Shown in pieces: positions 1-11,700 of a DNA stretch of 64,000 nucleotides. The notes under the pieces were generated by a model. The model had not been told where the DNA came from. It ran no database searches and saw only the letters and a program-made list of their open reading frames with translations. The position numbers were made by a program, and so were the translations under genes. Each line of letters begins with the position of its first letter. Within the stretch, counting starts at the first letter, position 1. The DNA comes from Macrocystis pyrifera (Eukaryota > Sar > Phaeophyceae > Laminariales > Laminariaceae), in the NCBI GenBank assembly GCA_031763025.1, contig JASSKH010000021.1:1054001-1118000 (forward strand), written 5' to 3'.

Positions 1-300
1 TGTCGTACGCTTTCTGTGCGTCTAGAATGAAACTGTACGTTGTTAGTCCCGCGTCTTCCCTGCCTTGGATTATCTTACCTAAGGTGTACACATGGTCTAC
101 GCAGCTACGGTTTGGCCTAAACCCTGCTTGCCCTTCGCTTACGTTGTCTTCCTTCTCCATCATTATTCCCATTCTATCGTTCAAAATCTTACAAAATGTT
201 TGCGTGTTGTTCTTAGTAGCGTCATCCCTCTATAGTTCCCCGGGTCAGCCTTAACTCCTGTCTCGAATGGACATACTACTACATCTCTCCACCTCCTACT
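1..300 (-). mobile_element. LINE (non-LTR) reverse transcriptase fragment, cut by window edge
   Basis: Read on the minus strand, this gives residues typical of the reverse transcriptase of a LINE. ADPGNYRGMTLL comes first, then SEGQAGFRPNRSCVDH, then ILDAQKAYD, in the order known for RT motifs before the catalytic YxDD block. That block would lie beyond the left edge of the window. There is a one-base frameshift near position 216, just after MTLL, so the copy is broken. About 90 residues are visible. The remainder of the element cannot be judged. The motif order makes the RT assignment firm; the LINE clade is not determined. Confidence 0.82.
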
Positions 301-319
301 GTAGGTGCGTACTCGTTTT

Positions 320-545
320 GCCGGGGGTGTTAATAAGAGCTACGGTAACACAGTAAGGGGGGTCATACTAAAGGGTGGTACTGTCATAAGGAAGCGTGAC
401 ACTACCGGGGGGGGGGGGGGGGGGTAATATCATAATATCATAAGGGGGGTGATAAATAGGGGGGGGGGGGGGGGGGGTAAGACAACAAGGGGGCGTGGCA
501 AGATAATAAGGGGGTTGCTAATAAAGAGGGGGTATTACATTAAAA
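320..545. repeat. G-rich tract with two long poly-G runs
   Basis: Short degenerate repeats of the form ATAATAAGGGGG surround two uninterrupted G runs of about 18-19 bases (near 407-424 and 459-477). Open frames crossing it are glycine or proline runs without coding value. Confidence 0.8.
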
Positions 546-1058
546 CCCTTTCGGGATTTTTTCGGGACTTGGAAGGCGAAAAAGGACGAAGAAAACGGCG
601 ATTACAACAGCGGCCACACACAGCAACCCGGCGCTGCTGGGCCAGGGAATGAAACGTTCAGTGCCGGAACTACCCAGTAACTTGTCACACAACACGGTCG
701 CATCGTGGTACTTCTCGTACCGCAGATCGCTATAACCCTAGAGTCTACTGCAGAGGATTGGTGATACCGCGCTTCTCCACTTCCCGGTCGATGGAATGTA
801 CGAGCGTTTCTTTCACGCTGACCTGGTACCAGCATGTTTTCGTCTGAGGTGTACAGCACTGGTATGAATCAGGTGTCCCATCAGGTATGTGCATTATTAG
901 GTTTTATGTTTTCTTTCCTGAGGTGTTTGTTCAAGTCCGTATTGGAGCGTGTCTTGAGACCACGCCCTACAGCAGATGGTGTCGATGTTCGATGAGCTCA
1001 TGTGAGAACAACAACGACAATACCAGCAACTACAGTATCATGCCAACTATGCCAACTA

Positions 1059-1163
1059 TTATGGGGGTCTATAGTTAACATGACCTATGGCATAGATAAA
1101 AACCTATATATTTAGGTATTTTTACTAACAATATTTGGTCCTGTTAACTATGGACCCCCGAAA
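1059..1163. mobile_element. MITE family A, copy 1 (105 bp, TA-flanked)
   Basis: A short palindromic element. The left end begins TTATGGGGGTC and the right end finishes GGACCCCCGAAA. It is flanked on both sides by TA (1057-1058 and 1164-1165). The interior has the family's shared stretches ACCTATATATTT and ACTAACAATATTTGG. Length and ends match the copies at 2921, 42336, 43158 and 56355. Confidence 0.85.
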
Positions 1164-1190
1164 TAGCATGTCAGGGTGCCATAAGGGTCA

Positions 1191-1340
1191 ACAATGCTGG
1201 TCTTGTTGCTGCGTTCCGGTCGAAGGAACGTGCAAGCGCTCCGCTTCTATCACACTTACCGAATCACAATGCTGATATTGTCGTTGCGTTCCGGCCGAAG
1301 GAACGTGCAAGCGTTTCGCTTCTATCACACTTACCGTCGT
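1191..1340. repeat. 75-bp tandem duplication
   Basis: Two head-to-tail copies (about 1191-1265 and 1266-1340) share GGAACGTGCAAGCG and CTTCTATCACACTTACCG. Because the unit is a multiple of three, frames stay open through it; no protein is implied. Confidence 0.8.
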
Positions 1341-1414
1341 GTCACACGGGTGATAATATGGACGATTTTCCATGTTGGTTTTCTCAGCAATCGGGGGAGT
1401 GCAAATGCCAAGAA

Positions 1415-1560
1415 ATGTGTCTACGGAAATATTTCAACGAGATGATCCCAAAGCCGCCATTTTTCGTTGCGTGTGTGTGTCTCCCGTGTTTTGGAGAGGA
1501 TAGACTCGGAAAATCGTCCCGGGGCGTGTGCTATCTGGCGTGTTCCGCGATAGTCGAGAC
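1415..1560 (+). repeat. Dispersed repeat family D, copy 1
   Basis: A segment of about 145 bp resembling sequences at about 26820-26880 (inverted), 34575-34700 (inverted), 49365-49470, 51930-52100 (inverted) and 56540-56650. Shared words include GAGAT..CCAAAGCCGCCATTTT, TTTGGAGA and TCGTCCCGGGGCGTGTGCTAT. The copies are too diverged to give one reading frame, and the element type is unknown. Confidence 0.6.
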
Positions 1561-2879
1561 ATGGCCTTCGTGGGCAGTGGGAAGGCAAACAAAAAACATA
1601 AAAAAAAAGAAATGTTACGGGCGAGTACGAGTTCCTTTTGTGCACCGCGCCAAAAAAAAGAGGTACTTTACCCCTTTCGAGCTGGCTGATGCCAGGTTCT
1701 ACGACCAACCGCCGACCGAGATTCATACACACGATTCTGCAAACCCTTCAAATCAACCAACGCACACAACTTCACGACAGTTTCAAAAGTCCTGGTGCGC
1801 GAGTTACTGGCAACAGCTATAAATGTGATACGTACACCATATATTAAGAGCTTAAACGGGAGGAAAATCTGACTAAGAAATACGAGGGTATGTACCTGTA
1901 TCTGTCGGCGAATACTTTGACCGCCAGAGCAAAAGCCTCCGGGTCGGCGCACATACCTGTCGTACAAACGTTCACGTTACGCGGGCCGGGGGGGTGTTCG
2001 ATGTGTCTACACTGCTGCAGGTTCCAAACTTGTGGGTAACAATTTAAAGCGCGAAAGGAACCACGATATGGCAAGTATATTCCAGAGGGGCACATCCGGA
2101 CAGCGTCCAGATTCAAATCCGCCGGCTAGCGCAACGTAACCCTTTGTCATGAGGTCATCTCCAAGTACAAAGAAATTATACAACCCGTACGTAGCACGAT
2201 ATGATCTTAGTTTTAGTAGTAGTATTATTAATAGTGTTACAGCAGTAGTGTAGTGTAGTGCAGTGTAATTATTAGTATTGGTGCTTGTCTACGTATTAAA
2301 TAAACTACCGCAAGCAGCTTGCAAATATTGGTTTCGAAGAAATGTTCGACCTCGCAGGCAGCCGAGGTGTCTTACATAATTGTGCCTGGTACGTATCATA
2401 TTAAAAAAAAAACTGTTGTCTGATTTTGTCCCGCCTCCTACATGAGGGTTTCACATACATACCGGTAGTCTGCGTGCGCAGAATGAGGGTTTCACATACA
2501 TACCGGTAGTCTGCGTGCGTAGATGCGGCATACATTAGTAGACTGACCGTCTGTATGAAAGCGTCCTGTTGACCCTGTGGAAGCATCACCCAAGGGAGTC
2601 ACCGACGTCTATCCTTCACGAGGCCATGCACCTACAGCAGTAATGATTCAATATCGGCCCTGCAGTAAAAAAAACAGGCTTTGAAACATATATAGCCTTC
2701 CTATTTTTTTTATTCAAGAAAGTACTGTAGCATAGGCGTTTGCCGTCTATTTATAGAGGAAATTGCAAGAAATCTACGACTACCCCCTTCTCGCTCCACC
2801 AGAACAAGAATGCTGGCCTGATATCTCATTTCAGGTTTCGCATGAGGGGGTTGCTACTGCAGCTGCTGTTCCTCGTGTA
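1561..2879. other. No gene recognised
   Basis: Mixed sequence with short open frames only. A short direct duplication containing GGGTTTCACATACATACCGG sits at about 2444-2520. I see no splice-consistent coding exon here. Confidence 0.5.
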
Positions 2880-3096
2880 TTACTATGGGGGGCCATAGTA
2901 AATAGGACCAAATATTGTTATTACGGGGGTCCATAGTTAACAGGACCTATGATATACATAAAAACCTATATATTTACGTATTTTTACTAACAAAATTTGG
3001 TCCCGTTAACTATGGACCCCCGTAATAGTAAAAATATGAGAATATATGGGTGTTTGTGTACACCATAGGTCCTATTAACTATGGTCCCCCGTAGTA
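2880..3096. mobile_element. MITE family A, one copy nested inside another
   Basis: The outer element runs from a TTACTATGGGGGG-type end to a TCCCCCGTAG-type end. A second, complete 105-bp copy (2921-3025, ends TTACGGGGGTCC and GGACCCCCGTAA) interrupts it. The outer sequence reads AATATTGTTA before the insert and TAGTAAAAATA after it. Uninterrupted copies read AATATTGTTAGTAAAAATA, so TA was duplicated on insertion. This is internal proof of a TA target site, as in Tc1/mariner-type elements. Confidence 0.88.
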
Positions 3097-3379
3097 TTAA
3101 TACAGCAGCTGACTGACTGGCTGCTCTAGGCTGGAGCACGCGCGACTGAAGTATGAGAATTGCGCAATTACACGCAGCTTGCAATAATGACATTCGAACG
3201 AACGAATCAACATACATACTGCTACTGTGCACATACCGAACACAAACGACGTATTAAGATTTCGAAGTTGTTGGTGCGCAAAACAAAACGGGTGTAATAT
3301 GTAATATGAATAGGCCCTGGGGCTCACTGCTGCATGCCTTATAAAGCAAATAATCCGAGATACGGCTGCACCCACGTTA

Positions 3380-4030
3380 TGGGGACAAGCTATCGGTACT
3401 TGGAAAATCAGGAGGGCATTCCTCGCGACGCCTTCTCGACTTCGGGAGGATATCCCGCGGGACTCAGATACCCCGGGACTAAACGGTACTATTTTTATGG
3501 GATGTGGCCACCGCGGGATGTGCTAGTGCGGGGACGGGATTTACCCTTTTCCGTGGCGAGGGAGCGGGATACTATAATTTGTGTGGGACGTCTTTGTGCG
3601 GGCACGGGATTTCACATTTATCACGGGACCGCGGGATTTCGGGCTGGCTTCGACTGCTGTGCGGTGTATCCGACGCCTTGAGACACTCCCTCATAAGAAA
3701 CGTGACCCGATTTCGTTCGTTGCGGGGTTTTTGTAGGGACATGTACCTAGCTATCCGCAAGAGAAGCGCAAACGTTCACTAGGGGGTTGTTTTTTTTTGT
3801 CTTATTTGTGCGGGACCTGTTTGCGCGGGAGCGGGATTATATACCTGGTAAAAGTTTGTGCGGGAACGGGATCGACACTTTTCCGTGGCGCGGGAGCGGG
3901 ATGTTAGAAATTGTACGGGACGCGTTTGTGCGTGCACGGGGAATTCCCATTTCTGCACACACATCTATCACGGAACCACGGGATCATCCCGAACCTCGCA
4001 CCTAAACCGCGGGAAAAATCATGAGGAATG
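3380..4030. repeat. Irregular CGGGAT-rich repeat region
   Basis: Many scattered copies of GCGGGA, ACGGGAT and GAGCGGGAT, for example around 3530-3640 and 3815-3990. The spacing is irregular. It lies directly before the 42-bp array and may be the subterminal part of the same DNA element (inference). Confidence 0.6.
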
Positions 4031-4059
4031 CCCTGGAAGTTAGTGTGGAACATTTTACA

Positions 4060-4500
4060 CCCCGGACAGCTCATGAGCTAGCTCATCTATCGTGTATAGT
4101 TCAAGCTTCGAAAACATGTGCAGATGAGCTACCGCCTATAGCTCAAGCCGGGGGAAACATGTGTAGCTCATGTAGCTCCTATAGCTCATCTCGGGGGCAG
4201 ATGAGCTAGCTCATGTAGCTCCTATAGCTCAGCCTAGGAGAATGTGTGTAGATGAGCTATCCTCTATAGCTCAAGCCTTGAAAACATGTGCAAATGAGCT
4301 ACCACCTATGGCTCAAGCCTTCAAAACATGTGCAGGTGAGCTATTACCACCTATAGCTCAAGCCGGGAACGCACGTGCAGATGAGCTACCGCCTATAGCT
4401 CAAGCAGGGAAAACATGTGCAGATGAGCTATCGCCCATAGTTCACCCCCCGAGAACGTAATCACAGCTCATGCACGCAGCTCATTGTAGCTCTTTCTCGG
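4060..4500. repeat. 42-bp minisatellite, left array
   Basis: Degenerate tandem units built on GATGAGCTACCGCCTATAGC, TCAAGC and AAAACATGTGCA. Each unit contains a dyad (GAGCTA...TAGCTC). The period is about 42 bp, so an open frame of 14-residue repeats passes through by arithmetic. A second array of the same unit, in the same orientation, lies at 5000-5510. Confidence 0.9.
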
Positions 4501-4795
4501 CAACACATGCGTGTAAGATAAGTAGCTGAAAATGCCACCCTCCGGGACAACTGCGTATGTATATTAATAACATGGGTTCGGCCTGGATTTGATCGTTGTC
4601 CTCATCCACATCGATGACGTTGTTCGTGGGGTGCACATCCATCGATGGATCCGGTTGCTGCCCGCCGCCAGCCTGGTCTGCGACCGAAGCGCCGCTAGGG
4701 CTTCTACCCCGGGTCGTGGGCATGCTAGGGGTGTTGCTGTGTGGTGTCGGTGCTGTGTTCTGTGCGAGCGCCTCTTGCGGTGTGCATGGTGACAA
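4481..4795 (-). CDS. Possible small protein with acidic VIDVDEDND stretch, unknown
   Basis: A 104-codon open frame. The first 74 or so residues look protein-like: rich in Ser, Thr, Pro, Gln and Ala, then NNVIDVDEDNDQIQAEP. The VIDVDED core resembles a SUMO-interaction motif (hydrophobic core plus acids), which is inference. The last 30 residues look non-coding, so the frame may continue by splicing. It lies between the two 42-bp repeat arrays, which would fit the N-terminal part of a transposon protein. I recognise no family. It could also be chance. Confidence 0.3.
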   Translation of the reverse strand: MSPCTPQEALAQNTAPTPHSNTPSMPTTRGRSPSGASVADQAGGGQQPDPSMDVHPTNNVIDVDEDNDQIQAEPMLLIYIRSCPGGWHFQLLILHACVAEKELQ

Positions 4796-4999
4796 CTGAC
4801 AGCTGCTACTGTATATAGCTGCTGTAAAAAAACGAAAATTCGTATTATGTTGGGTGTCGACCTATCGTCAGGTATCCTTCAGAACAGAAGCAGATCCGAT
4901 CTCATAAAATATCACATACTGTACCTGGTACGTACAAAGATATATATGGTTGTTTGTGTTGATATCGTTATTTTCCGCGTACTTGGATTGGTCACTTAT

Positions 5000-5510
5000 A
5001 CAGCTGATGAACTAGCTCATCTATCCCCTTTAGTTCAAGCCTTAAAAACATGTGCAGATGAGCTATATATCGCCTATAGCTCAAGCTTTTAAAACATGAG
5101 CAGATGAGCTATCGCCTACAGCTCAAGCTTTGAAAACATGTGCAGGTGAGCTACCGCCTATAGCTCAAGCTTTGAAAACATGTGCAGATGAGCTACCGCC
5201 TATAGCTGAAGCTTCGAAAACATGAGCTACCGCCTATAGTTCAAGTCGGGGATAACATGTGTAGCTCATGTAGCTCCAATAGCTCATCTCGGGGGTGTAT
5301 GAGCTAGCTCATGTAGCTCCTATAGCTCACTCTGGACATATATTTGCAGATGAGCTCTCTTCTATAGCTCAAGCTTGGAAAACATGTGCAGATGAGCTAC
5401 CCTCCTATAGCTCAAGCCAGGAAAACATATGTAGCTCACGTAGCTCACGTAGCTCACCGGTGAGCTAGCTCCTCAAAGAGCTCGCTCGAGCCACCGTGAG
5501 CTGATCTGTC
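5000..5510. repeat. 42-bp minisatellite, right array
   Basis: The same unit and orientation as the array at 4060-4500, with about a dozen degenerate copies. The array decays at its right end into short GTAGCTCAC and GAGCTAGCTC repeats. Confidence 0.9.
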
Positions 5511-5926
5511 CGAGGTGTGAACATTTTTGGAGTGGAGAACTAAGTCGCGTATTTGCCTTGACGATTATCGATGATCGTGTCCAACCAACACACCTCTAGA
5601 TGGGAGCCTCCTAAAGTAGGGGACGAGGGCGATGTGCCTGAAAAGCACCACGTAGGGTCTCTAACCTGTCCCCTGCTTGTGGGGTTTCCGACCTAACGGC
5701 GATATTTTCGGACACTATACACGCCATCAAGCTCGAAACTCAACTTTGGAAAATAGTAAGTACCAGGTATATACATACTTGTAGTAAGGCATGTTTCGGC
5801 CGTATCCGGGTGACCCGTGATAGGACCTTGATGATACCGCTGGTCTGATGTGATTGTTGGAGGGCCCATACTGTATAATCACGTAATATACCTGGCAATA
5901 GGGAAGGCACAAAAATCAAAACCAAA
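5511..5926. other. No gene recognised
   Basis: Unique-looking sequence without convincing exons. A small GACCTAACGG / CGGAAACC-type context near 5660-5710 has no identifiable role. Confidence 0.5.
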
Positions 5927-6449
5927 GGCCAGTTCTTATGCAGTGGGGAACATGGATTGAAAAAGCCGGTTTCCGATCGGAGACAAAAATGGGCTTTCTT
6001 ACGCAGTTGAAAAAGCGCCTTTTAAATCCAAGATTTTTCGATTATGATTTCCAACTGGACCAGACAGGCAAGAAAACTGAGATTTTCGATCCAACACGGC
6101 AAGTCTAAAATAACACGGGGCAGTTGACGCCAGCTATCTTCCAATTAAATGGCTGAAATAACGCGAACGACGGGGGCCATCTTTCAATAAAATCGCTGTA
6201 TTAACGGGAACCACGGGAACTACGTGAAATCACGCCGCACACAAACTAGAAGAAGAAAGACACAGCTCGCAGCTCGCACACCCGCAGTCACGCGACGATT
6301 GACCTTCGATCTCGACATATAATCCACCCACGGTCAACGAGCTTGGTACCGGGCAAGGCCAATGAGTGTAAATTATGGCCTGGGAGGTATAATTGGAATC
6401 CGTCATCTAGGGGGCGAGAGGTTGGCCACGGCGTCCTATGCTCTTCGTC

Positions 6450-6950
6450 AGAGCTTTCAAAAAGTTCTGTTTCGTGCCAACGGAGAGGAATCGAGAGTTT
6501 TTGTCGTCTGTTTTCTACATACCAGCTGCCAAATATGTTTTTAGTAGACGCCTGGCCCACCCACGCCACATATCACCGACCGAGGTGTGAGAACTGTGAT
6601 ACTAGTGTGGGTCGGAGCCTCTAACCAGCGCGCTTCATTCAGAGTTCGTGACGTAATCGTTGGGTTTGTCGATCGATGTCAAACCTGAAAAATGGTCTAT
6701 TTTTTGCCATCGGAGAGGGGTAGAGATTTTTTGTCGTCTGTCTTCTACAGACCAGTGCCAAAATGTTTTTTTTTTATCAGACGCCTGGTCAGCCTACGCC
6801 ACATATCACCGACCGAGGTGTGAACACTACTGTGTCACTAGGCTGGGTCGGAGACCTTAACCAGCGCATTCCGTTCAGATTTCATGACGGGTGTCGTTGG
6901 TTTTGTCGATCGATGTCTGCCGAGGATTCTCATAAAAGTGGCTCTTAGTC
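6450..6950. repeat. Tandem duplication of about 240 bp
   Basis: Two diverged copies (about 6460-6700 and 6700-6935) share TTTTTGTCGTCTGT, CATATCACCGACCGAGGTGT and GTTTTGTCGATCGATGTC. They lie in the left arm of the palindrome, in the part with no counterpart in the right arm. Confidence 0.8.
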
Positions 6951-8499
6951 AATGGGAATGACTATACATCGCTCCAGTATCTGCCAAAACAGGGGTTTTA
7001 CATACATTGCGCGGTGCGCATTTAAAGTCCGCGTAAGCTGTCCCGTGACGTATAAAATTTGCCATCCAGCACGCCAGTCGGATTCATGCATCGGAAAAGT
7101 TAGAAAATCCCGTCGCATACATTACGAACGGTCTGGGCTATTCGCCATCTGGGGCGCGGCCTTGTTCGGAAGCATAATTCGGAATTAATCCGAATAAGTT
7201 CCGAATTGTCTCGAAAACCAGGTTTGCAAAGCACTGCCGCCCACTCAGCACCTGCTATTAATAGCGCGTCCTAGAAAGCGTGCGACGGCGCCCCATGCAT
7301 TCCAAAGTGTAGTGTGGACCCACCCCGAGGAGCTGGCCCAAAAATGAACTCAATCAGCCACGAGCAGCGCTCGCACAAAGCATCTAAAAAATGCCATTTT
7401 TTGTGGCCTCCAAAAAGTGTCGCAAACGGTAATAATTCTGCAAGATGAACGTCATTTCGACGGGTTTGAGCGCAGCTACAACTCCTCGGAGACGCCACGG
7501 AGAAGAACTGCTGCACGACTTAGGGAGGGCGCGCGACAGCGCCGCGCATACCAAAGTGTAGCCTGTGTACACACCGTGCCGCTGGAGCAAAGACGGGGTT
7601 CATCGGCCTTGAGCAACGCTCACACAAAGCATCTAAAACAATATACCACAGCAGCAGTAACCTAGAGGCTCACCCAGTAGCATGCAGCATGGTGATCACG
7701 TCTTCGAGCGGCTTAGCATTGTTTGATTAGTATCGAGTACTGCTGTAGCTAAGAATGCGATCACTGCATTAGAAAATACGTGGCATATATCCGTGACAAA
7801 ACGAGAGCGTATTATAGCGTATTTGTGTCTTCATCAGGTGGAAGAATGAAATAATTAGCTACTGTCTTGTAGATACAATACGTGTTCTGCTGTTTGTTTG
7901 CGTAGGATAACTGTTTATACCTTGTTTTTATAAAATTACGAAATACCTTGTTTATAGTAGTGAGCTTGGGATGCGGCACAAACACCAAAGAAGGCGTGCC
8001 GCCTCGACTACGGTGCTGAACGGGCGCAGCAGGCCCGCGACCCATCGCGAACATGGCATGCATGTACATAGCCCTTCTCCCTCGCACAACTAGTGGGTCC
8101 ATCAGCGCCAGCAGCGCCTGCCTGATGCATCTTGTTGTTGTGCTTTGTCCTTCGTTTTCGGGTCAGCCAAAAAAGGCCACGTACGTACTGCCAGCATGTT
8201 GATAATTATTAACACCATACCTGGTATATTTGTACGGGGACCCAGGGGGCATCTTTCCCCCGCGAGCGAGAAGACCGAGACGGGCCATACGACGCTGCCC
8301 GCGTCCTGCTGCCGGCCAGTGTCTCAGAAAAACTGCGTTGTTTTTCACACCACGCCATATATTTACAACCAAAAGAGAGACCTACCTTGCACAGTACATA
8401 CAACACCTTCGGGAGTGCAGACGCTTGCCTTTTCTGTTGTGAGAGTATACATACCGGTACCTGGTGTTTTTACTCGATTTACACCTCGTACCACTGCGT

Positions 8500-8816
8500 G
8501 TGTTCTTCACCACCACTTCTACTTTCCAGCCCACTCGTAGGAGGTTTTACCCTCGACAATCTTCTGGACAAGCCGTGGTCACAGGTGTCGTCCCTTCTCC
8601 CCCCCGGTACGTGCCTTCACTTTTTGTCGCGCATAGGGTTCAGCATTCCCACTGCTTGTCGATTTTCATCGAAAGTAGCCAACTCACGCTTTCGAGCTTT
8701 CCGCTAATCAATTTTTTATGCAAGAAAAAGTCCCTATGAGCATGCACTCGGTGGGACTTGAACCCACCAAATTGATCTTGACAGGCACGCGGACCACCTA
8801 CCAAGCCACCGGGGAC
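8500..8816 (-). mobile_element. tRNA-derived SINE, copy 1
   Basis: On the minus strand the element starts GTCCCCGGTGGCTTGGTAGG, which fits a Pol III A box. About 35 nt further on it has GGGTTCAAGTCCCACC, a good B box. A shared body follows (GAACCCTATGCGCG, GACCACGGCTTGTCC, CTACGAGTGGGCTGGAAAG). Two other copies are at 12918-13246 and 60523-60858. This copy sits between 8450 and 8835, two points that are adjacent in the opposite palindrome arm, so it is an insertion. Confidence 0.85.
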
Positions 8817-9479
8817 GCCGTTGGCACCCACTACAATATACTCGTGTACATACCAGTTTTCTACTTACCACTCCTCTATATATTTCTTTTCGAGCCCAAT
8901 ATAATTACAGCATTACAGATCGTCCACCCACCAGCGAGCAGCACCCCACAAATCATCCGCTTTGTCAATCCCGGCCGTTCACGCAGCCGTCTCCGCTGAT
9001 CATGGCCACGACCGTCGACCTTGCTGCGTGTGAACTGCAGTAGGGTGATGGCCACACCGCCTTGCCAAAAACACATACATGTGAACACGCCCACACGTTC
9101 TGTCCAAAGAACTTGGTTCACCTTCTTTGGCTAAACTGTAAAGCATTTAAAATCTAAAATTCAAACTGGCGTGTATTTCAAAAAGTCGCGGGGTATGTAT
9201 GAATTCAGCGTTTCTGCGTCGTTGTCAGCTCTTTCTAACAGCATTAATAAGAGACCTACTGCAGTTCACACACAGCAAGGTCGACGGAGGCGCCTGCGTG
9301 AACGGCCGGGATTGATGAAGCGGATATTTTGTGGGGTGCTGCTCGCTGGTGAGCGGACGATATTTGGCTCGAAAATAAATAATAAAAAAAGTGGTAGGTA
9401 GGAAAGTGGTATACACGAGTATATTGTACTGATACGAGGTACAAATCGAGTAAAACACAAGGTACCAGTATATACCCCC

Positions 9480-10055
9480 CCGCCACACAAAATATATACC
9501 TGGTATATTATATATGGGTTGGGTTGGCGTCGGTTGGCAACGGCACTGTAAAACATGCCGCTCACTACGTGAGCTAGACATCCAGGTTACCTTTTTTTTT
9601 TTTTTTTTTTTTTGGTGGTCGCCCACAGCTGGTCGTCTAGCATTTGTGCGAAGTAAATAACCTTTACTCTGCACAAGGGAATTGATCGTATCACGTAGTG
9701 TTCAAGGTAAGGCACCCAAGAGGCAGTTACATAGTACTCCCATTGCTCTCTCTGGAAGTGGCCACACCGGAAATTAAACCAACTCATTGAAGCTATCATC
9801 CATATGCAAGCCCGCCTCACAAGCGGTTCTCAGTAGGATGCAGCTCACCCTTCATGCGACTCGCCGGACACCTCACGGCGCGCTTCGCGCTTGGTGCAAG
9901 CAATGTCTGCCAGGTCGGTGAAAACCCGACATGCTCCGTTCCGGCATTGTAGGGATGCGAGGGTCTGTGGTCATACGACTACGGCCATGCATGAGATCGA
10001 GTACATCTCTCTTATCGAGTACACCCCCCCCCCCCCCCCCGGCCACACAAAAAAG
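9480..10055. mobile_element. Inserted segment, inverted copy of 13395-14000
   Basis: This interrupts the right arm of the palindrome and matches the 13395-14000 region in reverse. Shared are a CTCACTACGTGAGC-type block, the CTCCCATTGC / GCAATGGG block, ATGCAGCTCACCCTTCATGC and a C-run/G-run. Poly-T (9592-9613) and poly-C (about 10022-10040) occur within it. Element class unknown. Confidence 0.65.
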
Positions 10056-10847
10056 GCAAGCGTCTGCACTCCCGAGGGTGTTGTATATACTGCTGTGGAA
10101 GGCAGGTCTCTCTCTTGATAGTAAAATTTGGCGTGGTGTGAAAAACAACGCAGCTTTCCGGAGAAACTCGCCGGCAGCAGGACGCGGGCAGCGTCGTATG
10201 GCCCGTCTCGGTCTTCTCGCTCGCGGGGGAAAGATGCCGCCTGGGTCCTCGTACAAACACATGGTGTTAATATTCATCAACATGCTGGCTGTACGTACGT
10301 GGCCTTTTTTGGTTGACCCTAAAACGAAGGACAAAGCACAACAACAAGATGCATCGGGCAGGCGCTGCTCGCGCTTGATGGACCCGCTATTTCTGCGAGC
10401 GAGAAGGGCTATGGGCATGCATGCCACATTCGCGATGGGTCGCGGGCCTACTGCGCCCTCTCAGCAGCGTAGTCGAGGCGGCACGCTTTCTTTGGTGTTT
10501 GTGCCGCATCCCAAGCTCACTACTATAAACAAGGTATTTCGTAATTTTATAAAAACAAGGAATAAATAGTTATCCTACCCAAACAAACAGCAGAACACGT
10601 ATTGTATCTACAAGACAGTAGCTAGTTATTTCATTCTTCCTCCTGATGAAGACACAAATACGCTATATCATAATACGCTCTCGTTTTGTCACGGACATAT
10701 GCCACGTATTTTCTAATGCGGTGATCGCACTCTTAGCTACAGTATGAATAGTACTATTAATAATCAAACAATGCGAAGCCGCTCGAAGACGTGATCACCA
10801 TGCTGCTGGGTGAGCCTCTAGTTTACTGCCGTGGTATATTTTTTTAG

Positions 10848-11700
10848 GGATTTTAGACGAAATCAGGTACATGCTAAAAACAAGTACAAAACACCCCCCT
10901 GGAGCCCTGCTGTTGGCCAGGCTGACATCGTAACTGATTTAGGCTCCAAAAGGTATACCTGATTTTTTCTACTCTGTCTACTGCAGCTTTCAACTGATTT
11001 TGGCCAACTTTGAACCAATCAGAGAGGCCATACGTACACGGTGTTTTCTCTCCGTATGCGTATGCCCTTCCTCGTTTGAAATTCTTCTGTATTGACGTAT
11101 AAACTCTGTACTCGTACGTCGTACGTCGTACCACGTAAAAGTACGTATATACATGCATACATGCGCACGTACGCTGGTTTCACTTTTTCTCCTTTGGGGT
11201 GTGCGATGTGCTCCAGTTAGTTGTTATGTGTACTCTGTTGTTTTCTATGTTCACAGCATCTTTACAGCACCATGGCCACACGGCATTTCGTCTGCACCAC
11301 CCCCCGCGTCGAGGTGGTCTCAGGTTTGGTACGGCAAGATAATTTCGTGCCGAGCAGGCGGTTCCGCGAGGACGGTCTGGAAGCTTGATAGCTGTCAACG
11401 AGGGGGGGGGCGCCAGAGTAAATACTATTGGCGCTCCCGCCGTGGCGAAACAAACGAAGCATATTAAAAGTGACTCTCTGCAGGTCCAAGTGGAGCTCGT
11501 GGTACCTACACCCTGAAGAAAACAAAATTAGTCAGATTGTGGAAGCCATGTGGCACGCTTGGTACTTTAGGCGCATTCTTTTTTTGCCGGATTGTCCCTG
11601 ACATCACACCGCTCGTGGCGCGCGTTTTTTACTTGGTTTTAGTATGTACCTGATTTTGGCTCAAACGGATCAGGTATACCTGATTTTGGCATTTGCCCCA
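10848..11700. mobile_element. Insertion of about 850 bp with short inverted ends
   Basis: It has no counterpart at the matching point of the left arm (near 7640). It is flanked by near-identical TATATTTTTTTAG and TATATTTTTTCTAG, consistent with a duplicated target. Its ends contain GAAATCAGGTACAT and, inverted, ATGTACCTGATTTTG, so it looks like a terminal-inverted-repeat element. No coding frame is recognised inside. Confidence 0.55.

Noticed and set aside
449..652. Open frame beginning with a glycine run
   Set aside because: It is a translation of the poly-G tract followed by random sequence.
4242..4460. Frame of 14-residue repeats (ADELPPIAQA)
   Set aside because: The 42-bp unit is a multiple of three, so the frame stays open by arithmetic; no start context or codon signal.
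4060..5510. CRISPR array
   Set aside because: Regular repeats, but the units are contiguous, degenerate and lack unique spacers; the DNA is eukaryotic.
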